Assembly (NCBI GenBank): GCA_965198795.1
Contig: OZ240674.1
Location: 1,798,001-1,862,000, forward strand
Direction of reading: 5' to 3'
DNA length: 64,000 nucleotides
Origin: G965198795 sp965198795
GTDB taxonomy: Bacteria > Pseudomonadota > Alphaproteobacteria > Rhodospirillales > Casp-alpha2
Both the position numbers and the translations under genes were made by a program. Below the pieces are notes generated by a model. It searched no databases. It saw only the letters and a program-made list of their open reading frames with translations, and was not told where the DNA came from. This document shows, piece after piece, positions 51,598-58,800 of the stretch. Position 1 is the first letter of the stretch, and every line of letters starts with the position of its first letter.

Positions 51598-52464
51598 TCA
51601 GCCGTAATCCCCATCCGCGTCGCCGACGTCATTATCGTCGTCGTCGCGTTCCTTGACGCGGAGTTCGCGCATGGAGGGCTTCGCCGCCCCTGGGCCGCGG
51701 GCGATAAAGTTGGGGCCACGCACGTCTCCGCCTCCGGGGCGCCTCGTTTGGCCGGCGGCTTCGGCTCGGGCGGCGGCGGAAAGAAACTTTTCCCCGCCCT
51801 CGCCGTCTGCGGCGCCGTCTTTACCGGCTTCGAGCGCGGCGGCGTTGGGCGCCGAGTCTCCGCCGGTTTCACCCGCGTCCGGGTTTTCCGCGTCCTCTTC
51901 GGGTTCCAGACCCAGATCTTTATCCGTCTGGAACCCGCGCCCAACTCTCCAGTCGGACGCCGCGGCCCCCATCTGGGCCAACAGGGTGAAATCCTCGTCG
52001 TAATCGTTCAGACCATCGACGGCGTTGTAGAAAGGGTCGGAGAGAAACATCCGGCGAAGCGCTTTTCGCTTGATGTAATCCGGCACCTTGTCCTTCATGA
52101 ACCGGGAAAAGTCAGAGTCCCTGTTCAACGTCTCGATAGGCGGCAAGTCCTTGATCGCTTCCAGTTCTTCCGGCGTCAACTCGCGCGTTTCGCCGGCTTC
52201 CGCCTCCTGATCGAACGTGTCTTCCGGGCGTGGCGCATCCGTGTCGGCCAGCGGCGCCATATAAGGGCGCGGAGCGCGGCTGGCGACCGGCGCCGCGCCG
52301 CGCCGCGTGGCCGGGCGGACTTCTTCCTTCGCCGTCCGGTCCGGCGCCGGCGCGTCAGTTTCATCAAGGCGGCTTTCGGCGGCTTCACCGCCTTCTTTTC
52401 GCGCTTGCTTCAAACGCGACCAGCGCCCCAGGCGGCCCCCGGATTTTTTTGACAAGCCCGTCAT
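51598..52464 (-). CDS. DUF3306 protein of the formate dehydrogenase region
   Basis: A 288-residue protein. The DUF3306 core is LGRWSRLKQARKEG near the N-terminus and LPPIETLNRDSDFSRFM, VPDYIKRKALRRMFLSDPFY and DGLNDYDEDFT in the middle, flanked by acidic and Ala-rich low-complexity segments. DUF3306 genes occur almost only beside formate dehydrogenase genes, next to DUF3305. Its role is unknown, presumed to be in maturation. Its ATG overlaps the DUF3305 stop (ATGA). Confidence 0.85.
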   Translation of the reverse strand: MTGLSKKSGGRLGRWSRLKQARKEGGEAAESRLDETDAPAPDRTAKEEVRPATRRGAAPVASRAPRPYMAPLADTDAPRPEDTFDQEAEAGETRELTPEELEAIKDLPPIETLNRDSDFSRFMKDKVPDYIKRKALRRMFLSDPFYNAVDGLNDYDEDFTLLAQMGAAASDWRVGRGFQTDKDLGLEPEEDAENPDAGETGGDSAPNAAALEAGKDGAADGEGGEKFLSAAARAEAAGQTRRPGGGDVRGPNFIARGPGAAKPSMRELRVKERDDDDNDVGDADGDYG

Positions 52465-52997
52465 CAGTCCGCCATTCCGCCGCCCCCGCCATGGCGGCGG
52501 AAGCCGCCCTTGCGTGGATCATAGGGTTTGCGTTTACGTTTCACGAACGGAACATCCTTGTGAAAGGCGTCGCAAAACGCCTGTAGCCAGCCCGCGATTT
52601 CGGGCGGCATGGGCACGCCCTCGACCATCTGTTCCGAGTCTTCCGTATAGCGTTCGGCCTCGAAGGGACAGACGGTGACGAGCGTCGGGAACAAGTCCGG
52701 GTCTTCCGCTTCCTCGCCGGGGCTAAGGACGACATATACATGCGGACGGAAATTGGACAGATTGACCTTGTAGCCCCCGGTCTCTCCCTTGAAGAGTTCC
52801 AGAGTCAGCGTGCCGGCGTGAAAGCGTTCGAACCCGTCGCCTTGTTCCAGTAACCGCCAGTCGTCGTCCACGGGATTCATTGGTTTGGCGCCCGGCACAA
52901 CGGCTATGACCTCGTGTTCGAAGTCCAACCATTTGTTCGCCGAGCCGCGCCGTTCGATCACGACGCCCAACTCCATTTGCCGGTCCGCTCCACTCAC
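52464..52997 (-). CDS. DUF3305 protein of the formate dehydrogenase region
   Basis: A 177-residue protein with the DUF3305 pattern: GVVIERRGSANKWLDFEHEV, WRLLEQGDGFERFHAGTLTL, ELFKGETGGYKVNLSNFRPH, VYVVLSPGEEAEDPDLFPTL and FVKRKRKPYDPRKGG. A GTG start overlaps the mobA stop (GTGA). Always found with DUF3306 and fdh genes; function unknown. Confidence 0.87.
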   Translation of the reverse strand: MSGADRQMELGVVIERRGSANKWLDFEHEVIAVVPGAKPMNPVDDDWRLLEQGDGFERFHAGTLTLELFKGETGGYKVNLSNFRPHVYVVLSPGEEAEDPDLFPTLVTVCPFEAERYTEDSEQMVEGVPMPPEIAGWLQAFCDAFHKDVPFVKRKRKPYDPRKGGFRRHGGGGGMAD

Positions 52998-53689
52998 GCG
53001 CTTGAACTTTCCTTGACGCCAGTATTGTCCAGAAGAGCCAACCGCCTCTCCGCCGCGGCCAGATTTTCCGGCTTGTTGATATTGAAAAAGGGGTCCACCG
53101 GGTCGGTGTCGAAGGATACTTCAGCGATTTCATAGCGCGCGGTCCAACGGTCGATTTTGCGGATTTCCTCGTCGATCAGCGCCGTGCGCAGCGCATCCCT
53201 CAGCCGCACCGGCCAAAGGCCGAAGACCGGATGCGTGCGGTCCCCTGATTTGGCGCAAGCAAGCTCGGCGCCCGCTTTGGTCATGCCCGCGCCCAACCGG
53301 TCAATGAGATTCGTCGGGATAAAGGGCGCGTCCGTCGCGAAGGATCCGACCCATTCGATCCCGGGATAGTTTTCAGCCGTCCATTCCAAGGCGGTCAGGA
53401 CGCCGGCCAAGGGACCTTGGGCGCCCTCCACCACATCGGCGACGATGGGAAGGCCATAGTCCGCGAGCCGCGCCGGATCGCCGTTCGCGTTTAGGATCAG
53501 GGCGCCTACTTGCGGCGTCACCCGCTCAATTACGTGGTCCAGGATGGGGCGGCCTCCCAACTTCCGAAGCGGTTTGTCACCGCCTCCCATGCGCCGGGCG
53601 AGGCCGCCAGCCAGCAGGACGCCCAGAACATTATCGCGAGCCAGAACATTATCGCGAGCCAGAACATTATCGCAAGAAGGAGCCGTCAT
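52994..53689 (-). CDS. mobA: Molybdenum cofactor guanylyltransferase
   Basis: A 231-residue nucleotidyltransferase that attaches GMP to molybdopterin to make the bis-MGD cofactor used by formate dehydrogenase. The P-loop-like motif is GVLLAGGLARRMGGGDKPL; ILDHVIERVTPQV, FATDAPFIPTNLIDRL and HPVFGLWPV are family features. The ATG at 53689 overlaps the fdhD stop (ATGA). The N-terminus is odd: DNVLAR is repeated before DNVLGVLLAGG because of an 18-base triplication (53623-53676), extending the protein ahead of the GTP-binding loop by about 12 residues. Confidence 0.93.
   Translation of the reverse strand: MTAPSCDNVLARDNVLARDNVLGVLLAGGLARRMGGGDKPLRKLGGRPILDHVIERVTPQVGALILNANGDPARLADYGLPIVADVVEGAQGPLAGVLTALEWTAENYPGIEWVGSFATDAPFIPTNLIDRLGAGMTKAGAELACAKSGDRTHPVFGLWPVRLRDALRTALIDEEIRKIDRWTARYEIAEVSFDTDPVDPFFNINKPENLAAAERRLALLDNTGVKESSSA
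53623..53676. repeat. 18-bp triplication inside mobA
   Basis: CCAGAACATTATCGCGAG occurs twice exactly and a third time as CCAGAACATTATCGCAAG, without gaps. It keeps the mobA frame and repeats six residues (DNVLAR) near the N-terminus. Confidence 0.95.
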
Positions 53690-54612
53690 GACCGGCTTCC
53701 TTTCCGGCTCCATTCCCTGGGCTCGTTCGCGGCTTCCTTGTGATCGGCGTCGAACTCGATCCGCTCCTCGCCGGCGAGCGCCAGGAACCGCTTGCCCTTG
53801 GATCGGCCCACCAGGGTCAGACCGACGTCGCGCGCCAACTCAACGCCCCAAGCCGTGAAGCCCGAGCGCGAAACCAGGATCGGGATTTCCATCCGTACGG
53901 TCTTGATGACCATCTCGGACGTCAACCGGCCTGTCGTATAGAATATCTTGTTCCGGCCGGACCAGCCGTTCATGTGCATGTAGCCCGCGATCTTATCGAT
54001 CGCGTTATGGCGTCCGACGTCTTCCATGTAGAGCAGGGGGCGGTCTTCCTCGCAAAGCACGCAGCCGTGAATGGCGCCGGCGTTGAGATACAGGCTGGGG
54101 GCCGTGTTGATTTTCTTTTGAAGGGTATGGAGCCAAGAGGTCTTGAGCCTGGCGTCCGGGTTCAACGTGATGGTTTCAAACTTTTCCATCATGTCGCCGA
54201 AAACCGTGCCCTGGGCGCAGCCGGACGTTTGCGTTTTCTTCTTCAGTTTATCCTCGAAATCGGTTTCTTCCGCCGTACGGACCACGACCGTCTGCAAGTC
54301 GTCGTCGTATTCGATGGCGGTGACGGTGTCCGCCGGGTTCAGCATGTTCTGATTCACCAGATAGCCGACCGCGAGATATTCCGGGTAATCGCAGATCGTC
54401 ATCATGGTGACGATCTCGCGGCTGTTCAGGAACAGAGTTAGGGGGCGTTCGACGGTGACATGGGTCAGCACCGGGCCGCCGTCCTGGTCGATTCCCCGAA
54501 CCCGTTCCGTCAGGCGCGGGTCTTCCGGATTGGGCATGACGAGAAATTCATCCGCCGGCGGCTGGTCGCCCGCAGGGATTCCCGCGTCTCGGCTGGCTCC
54601 GCCCTCCGGCAT
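53686..54612 (-). CDS. fdhD: Formate dehydrogenase sulfurtransferase FdhD
   Basis: A 308-residue FdhD, which passes sulfur from a cysteine desulfurase to the molybdenum or tungsten cofactor of formate dehydrogenase. Family features: PLTLFLNSREIVTMMTICDY, PEYLAVGYLVNQNML, the Cys loop TQTSGCAQGTVFGDM (one Cys where E. coli has CxxC), GCVLCEEDRPLLYMEDVGRH, NAIDKIAGYMHM, FYTTGRLTSEMVIKTVRMEI and PILVSRSGFTAWGVELA. The ATG at 54612 has GGAGGAA upstream. First gene of the run fdhD-mobA-DUF3305-DUF3306, all overlapping. Confidence 0.94.
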   Translation of the reverse strand: MPEGGASRDAGIPAGDQPPADEFLVMPNPEDPRLTERVRGIDQDGGPVLTHVTVERPLTLFLNSREIVTMMTICDYPEYLAVGYLVNQNMLNPADTVTAIEYDDDLQTVVVRTAEETDFEDKLKKKTQTSGCAQGTVFGDMMEKFETITLNPDARLKTSWLHTLQKKINTAPSLYLNAGAIHGCVLCEEDRPLLYMEDVGRHNAIDKIAGYMHMNGWSGRNKIFYTTGRLTSEMVIKTVRMEIPILVSRSGFTAWGVELARDVGLTLVGRSKGKRFLALAGEERIEFDADHKEAANEPREWSRKGSRS

Positions 54613-54867
54613 GGTTCGGTTCCTCCACATCCGCCCGGTGGATTTTCATTGGTTGTTATATTTCTGTTTGGCCACCTGGGACGGATAACAAAAATAGGAA
54701 CGGGTAACCTTCCCGGCAAGCGCTTGGATGGTGGGCGAATCGGAAAACTTTGAATTGGCGCGCGGCGGGACGGTCATATTACCTTGCATTTTTTTATGTA
54801 TTTATACTTTCCTGTTTTTTGCGCGGCATGCCGCCGTTTTGCCGAAAACGCAAGAAGTTGCTTGGGA

Positions 54868-55584
54868 ATGAGTGAATTTTCGGAAGCTCTGGTTTCGGCC
54901 GGCGCCTTGTTGATGACAGTGGACGCCGATCTGTTCGAGATCGTTGGCCGCTCGCTGCGGGTGTCGCTAACCGCCGTCGGGGCCGCGACGATGATTGGCT
55001 TGCCTGTCGGGGCGGCTGTGGCGCTTTACCGGTTTCCGGGGCGCGCGGCGTTGACCGTGCTGTTGAACACCATGATGGGACTGCCGCCCGTCGTGGTGGG
55101 ACTCTTGGTTTATTTGCTGCTCAGCCGCGCCGGACCGTTTGGCGTGCTGGGGTTGTTGTTCACCCCGGCCGCCATGATCATCGCCCAGACGGTCTTGACC
55201 GTTCCTTTGATCGCGGCCCTGGCGCGCCAGGTGATCGAGGATCTTTGGACGGAATACCGCGAGCAACTCGAGAGCCTGGGCGCCGGGCCGACACGGGCGC
55301 TGCCGACACTGCTATGGGACGGCCGGTTGACGCTGGTCACCGCGGTGCTGGCTGGGTTCGGCCGGGCGTCGGCCGAGGTCGGGGCGGTGATGATCGTGGG
55401 CGGCAACATCGATCATGTGACGCGCGTGATGACCACGGCCATCGCGCTGGAGGTGTCGCGGGGCGATTTGGCGTTGGCGTTGGGGCTTGGCTTCATCCTG
55501 ATCCTGATAGCCCTGCTGGTGAATCTCGGCGTCTATCTGTTGAAGGTGGTGACCGAACGCCAGACGGCCGCAGCGGTTCGATGA
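54868..55584 (+). CDS. tupB: Tungstate ABC transporter permease
   Basis: A 238-residue permease with five or six helices. LPPVVVGLLVYLLLSRAGPF and the EAA loop LARQVIEDLWTEYREQLESL, GAGPTRALPTLLWDG are typical of TupB-type permeases, as are FGRASAEVGAVMIVGGNIDH and VTRVMTTAIALEVSRGD. The ATG at 54868 (MSEFSEAL) was chosen; the longer frame upstream is AT-rich and unlike coding sequence. It imports tungstate with TupA and TupC. Confidence 0.9.
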   Translation: MSEFSEALVSAGALLMTVDADLFEIVGRSLRVSLTAVGAATMIGLPVGAAVALYRFPGRAALTVLLNTMMGLPPVVVGLLVYLLLSRAGPFGVLGLLFTPAAMIIAQTVLTVPLIAALARQVIEDLWTEYREQLESLGAGPTRALPTLLWDGRLTLVTAVLAGFGRASAEVGAVMIVGGNIDHVTRVMTTAIALEVSRGDLALALGLGFILILIALLVNLGVYLLKVVTERQTAAAVR

Positions 55585-56282
55585 GCATCCTTCCCTTGCA
55601 ACTCGACGACGTGCGTCTCTCCATCCGGTCCAAGCGGTTGATCCATGGAATTTCTTGCACCTTGAGCGCGGGGCGGCGGAGTATCGTCCTGGGTCCCAAT
55701 GGGGCGGGCAAAAGCCTGTTTATGAGACTCTGTCATGGTTTGATCCAGCCCACGGAGGGACAAGTACGCTGGGCGCGGGATGACAGAAACGCCCAGGCCA
55801 TGGTGTTCCAGCGTCCCGTCATGCTGCGCCGGTCAGCAAGGTCCAACATTGATTACGCCTTGAGGCTTCGGGGGCTTGACGCGGGTGAGCGCCGCCGCCG
55901 GGCGGACGAGGTGCTGGAGCGCACGAACCTGACGCGCATCGCCGACAGCCCCGCCCGCGCGTTGTCGTGCGGCGAGCAGCAGCGTCTGGCCTTGGCCCGG
56001 GCCTGGTCGTTGCGTCCAGACGTTTTGTTTTTGGATGAACCGACAGCGTCCCTCGATCCAGCGGCGACCCGCGCGGTGGAGCGCATCATCCAGTCCATCT
56101 TCGAGGCGGGGACGCGTATCATCATGAGCACCCACGATCTGGGCCAGGCAAAGCGCCTGGGCGATGAGGTGCTGTTCCTGCACCAAGGAAGCCTGGTGGA
56201 GCAGACGCCGGCGCAAATCTTTTTCAAGCAGCCAGAAAATGAGGCGGCCCAGGCCTTTCTGGCGGGCGAACTTTACGTCTGA
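55581..56282 (+). CDS. tupC: Tungstate ABC transporter ATP-binding protein
   Basis: A 233-residue ABC ATPase. Walker A GPNGAGKS at 38-45, Q-loop MVFQRPVM, signature ALSCGEQQRLALARAW, Walker B VLFLDEPTASLD and the switch His in IIMSTHDLGQAKRLGDEV. The ATG overlaps the tupB stop (ATGA). It energises the tungstate permease. Confidence 0.92.
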   Translation: MSILPLQLDDVRLSIRSKRLIHGISCTLSAGRRSIVLGPNGAGKSLFMRLCHGLIQPTEGQVRWARDDRNAQAMVFQRPVMLRRSARSNIDYALRLRGLDAGERRRRADEVLERTNLTRIADSPARALSCGEQQRLALARAWSLRPDVLFLDEPTASLDPAATRAVERIIQSIFEAGTRIIMSTHDLGQAKRLGDEVLFLHQGSLVEQTPAQIFFKQPENEAAQAFLAGELYV

Positions 56283-56318
56283 CAAGAATCCGACAAGGAT
56301 AGAACGGAGGAAATGACC

Positions 56319-57155
56319 ATGTCCGGGAAATCGACCTTCGCCGCCGCGGCGCTGGCCTTGTTGACGGGGATGGCGCCGGCGGGCGCGGGAGCCGACAAGC
56401 CCTTCATCACCCTGTCATCGACCACATCGACGCTGAACTCGGGGCTTTACGATTTCATCCTGCCGGAGTTCACGGCCAAGACTGGGATTGACGTCCGCGT
56501 CGTCGCAGTCGGCACGGGCGCCGCCATCCGGGCGGCGAGAAAAGGCGATGCGGATGTGCTCGTCGTGCACCACAAGCCGTCAGAAGAAAAATTCGTCGCC
56601 AACGGCTACGGCGTGGAACGCCTCGACGTCATGTACAACGACTTCGTCCTGATCGGGCCCAGGACGGACCCGGCGGGCGTTCGGGGCAAAAAAACGGCGG
56701 AAGCGGCGCTTCGTGGGATTGCTCAAGCCAAGGCGCCGTTCGTGTCCAGGGGCGACGACAGCGGCACGCACAAAAAAGAACTCAGCCTCTGGAAAAACAC
56801 GGGCGTCGATTTGCAATCCGTTTCCGGCACCTGGTACTGGGAAACGGGTTCCGGCATGGGCGCGACGTTAAACACGGCGCAGGGGTTGAACGCGTATGTG
56901 ATGTCCGACCGCTCCACTTGGCTCAAGTTCAAGAACAAGGGCGATCTGGAAATCCTCGTCGAGGGCGACCCGCCGCTGTTCAACCAATACGGCGTCATCC
57001 TGGTGAGTCCGAAAAAGCACCCGCACATAAAGGCCGGCATGGGCCGGAAGTTCGTTGCCTGGCTGACGTCGGACGAAGGCCAAAGGTTGATCGCGGCGTA
57101 CAAGATCAAGGGCCGGCAGGCGTTCTTCCCGAACGCGGCGAAGCCGGTGAACTGA
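56319..57155 (+). CDS. tupA: Tungstate-binding periplasmic protein
   Basis: A 278-residue binding protein. GGAGG lies 8 bases before the ATG at 56319 (an ATG at 56313 is too close). A signal peptide ends at AGAGADKP. TupA motifs: LSSTTSTLNSGLYDFILPEF, VVAVGTGAAIRAARKGDADV, LVVHHKPSEEKFVANGYG, VSRGDDSGTHKKELSLWKN and WYWETGSGMGATLNTAQG. These residues bind the oxyanion. Tungstate uptake beside formate dehydrogenase genes suggests a tungsten-containing enzyme. Confidence 0.94.
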   Translation: MSGKSTFAAAALALLTGMAPAGAGADKPFITLSSTTSTLNSGLYDFILPEFTAKTGIDVRVVAVGTGAAIRAARKGDADVLVVHHKPSEEKFVANGYGVERLDVMYNDFVLIGPRTDPAGVRGKKTAEAALRGIAQAKAPFVSRGDDSGTHKKELSLWKNTGVDLQSVSGTWYWETGSGMGATLNTAQGLNAYVMSDRSTWLKFKNKGDLEILVEGDPPLFNQYGVILVSPKKHPHIKAGMGRKFVAWLTSDEGQRLIAAYKIKGRQAFFPNAAKPVN

Positions 57156-57696
57156 CCCGGAGCGCGGCCCCCGGCGCGGGCTATTCCAATCCCTCCGCCA
57201 CGACCATGTTGGCGTTGCGGGCTGACTGGCGGAGCGCTTTCGGGGCGGCGTGAACGCCGGACGGTTCATCCTCTGAACGCCGGGTTGCGGCGCGCGGCGT
57301 GAGCGCGTGTTCAAGAACGGCTTAAAAAAACATCACAAGGCCAAGGCGACTCTTTGGTTGATAATGATTTTCATAGTGATGATGATTTTCATGGTGCGCC
57401 GCAAAACCGTCATTTTTTCGTAATATTTTCGCCGCTTAAGCGTAAAAACCGGACAAATCAAAGGGACTAAAAACCTTATGTCTAATACGATTGATGCGAG
57501 GAAAATCAGACATTTCCGGCCAAAAAGCGTGTTGACGGCGCCTATTTCACAATACAGAATGAGTATGCCGCAGGGTGGTGCGCCTTATTCATCCGCCAAG
57601 GTCCACTGCGGCGGCGAGTAAAAAAATGGCGGATGTGGTGGCTTCCCTCCCCGGAGGGACCGTCAAAATGGGAACGAACAAGAAGGGAAGCACAGG
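57156..57696. other. Regulatory region between tupA and the formate dehydrogenase operon
   Basis: 541 bases with no gene. It contains the Fur-like direct repeat at 57360-57396 and AT-rich DNA around 57400-57480, and should hold the promoter of the torD-fdh run. Confidence 0.6.
57360..57396 (+). promoter_or_regulatory. Tandem Fur-box-like sites upstream of the fdh operon
   Basis: GATAATGATTTTCATAGTG (57360-57378) matches the classical Fur box GATAATGATAATCATTATC at 14 of 19 positions. It is followed, sharing one base, by GATGATGATTTTCATGGTG (57378-57396), an 18-base repeat of it. They lie about 300 bases before the TorD-like gene. Iron or manganese control of an iron-sulfur-rich enzyme is plausible but unproven. 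Confidence 0.45.
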
Positions 57697-58398
57697 GTGG
57701 AGCAAACTCCATCAATAACTACGGAAGAAGGGTGGACGCCTCCTGCGCCTAACATTCAAGAGGCGGGCCCGCCCGCGCACCTTCGTGAAGAAGATTTGCG
57801 GCGCTCTAGGTTTTACGCGCTGTTATCCAGATTGCTGGCCCGTCCCATGGACGCGGACGCCCTGGCGTTTGTCCGCAGCCTAACTGGCGACGAAAGTGAC
57901 GGCGACGAAAGCGACCTGGGCCGGGCCGTGAACAGTCTCGGCCAGTTGGCCGTGCGCACAACGCAGATGGCGGCCGAGGATGAATACAGCGTCTTATTTT
58001 ACGGTATGGGCGCCGGCGGCGAGCTGACGCCCTACGGATCCTACTATTTGACTGGGTTCCTTCACGAAAAACCGCTCGCCGATTTGCGGAGGGACTTGCG
58101 GGACCTGGGCGTCGAGCGTTCGGAGGACGTAACGGAGCCCGAGGACCACATCGCCTTCCTGTGCGAGGTCATGCACGGGCTGATCACGGGCGCGTTCGGC
58201 GAACCCGCCGGATTGGCCGGGCAGCGGGCGTTCTTCGATAAGCACATCGCGCCCTGGGGGGCGCGTTGTTTCGCCGACATAGAGGGCGCGAAATCCGCTG
58301 TCTTCTACATGCCGGTTGGAACCGTCGGTCGGTTGTTCCTGGCAATTGAGGCGGATGCGTTCCGCTTGGCCGCAGGAGAGCGGACGGCGGACGGGTAA
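57697..58398 (+). CDS. TorD-family formate dehydrogenase chaperone
   Basis: A 233-residue all-helical chaperone of the TorD/DmsD type: RSRFYALLSRLLARPMDADA, EDEYSVLFYGMGAGGELTPY, GSYYLTGFLHEKPLADLRRD, EPEDHIAFLCEVMHGLITG and FFDKHIAPWGARCFADIEGA. Such proteins hold the catalytic subunit and its TAT signal until the cofactor is inserted. GTG start with AAGGGA upstream. Residues around 64-73 read GDESDGDESD from an exact-period 15-base duplication (57886-57915), adding an acidic loop. Confidence 0.88.
   Translation: MEQTPSITTEEGWTPPAPNIQEAGPPAHLREEDLRRSRFYALLSRLLARPMDADALAFVRSLTGDESDGDESDLGRAVNSLGQLAVRTTQMAAEDEYSVLFYGMGAGGELTPYGSYYLTGFLHEKPLADLRRDLRDLGVERSEDVTEPEDHIAFLCEVMHGLITGAFGEPAGLAGQRAFFDKHIAPWGARCFADIEGAKSAVFYMPVGTVGRLFLAIEADAFRLAAGERTADG
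57886..57915. repeat. 15-bp duplication inside the torD-like gene
   Basis: GGCGACGAAAGTGAC followed by GGCGACGAAAGCGAC, one base different. It keeps the frame and repeats GDESD. Confidence 0.9.
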
Positions 58399-58570
58399 AC
58401 GGTTTCGGGTCTCCGTGAGACCCAAAGACCCGCGCCGCTCCGGGAAACCGAAGGGGCGCCAAAAACAAAAAAAGCCGAAGCGGTCGGATCGAGAGATTTC
58501 GTGAAAGATCGCCGAGGTCTAAAACCAGCGCGTCATCCGGCGCGTTGTATTTTCAACGAAGGAGACCGTT

Positions 58571-58774
58571 ATGAGCCAACACAAATCGGAGCTTGGCCGC
58601 CGTGATTTCCTGAAGAAGGCCACCCTCGCTGGTGGCGCCGCGGCGGGCGTCGCCGCCGTGGCTCTTTCCAACGGAAAGTCCGCGGAGGCCGCGGTTCAAT
58701 CCGGTTCCGGCAATGCCGCCGGATATCGGGAAACCGAGCACGTCAGCACGTACTACGAACTGGCGCGGCTCTAA
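58571..58774 (+). CDS. Small TAT-signal protein of the formate dehydrogenase region
   Basis: A 67-residue protein with a twin-arginine leader (GRRDFLKKATLAGGAAAGVA) and a short tail ending YRETEHVSTYYELARL. This is the known small TAT-target protein encoded just before many formate dehydrogenase alpha subunits. Its function is not established; it may be a chaperone decoy or a small subunit. AAGGAGA lies before the ATG. It is followed by fdhA after 26 bases. Confidence 0.9.
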   Translation: MSQHKSELGRRDFLKKATLAGGAAAGVAAVALSNGKSAEAAVQSGSGNAAGYRETEHVSTYYELARL

Positions 58775-58800
58775 ACGAAACGCTTACGGGAGAGAGTTAG

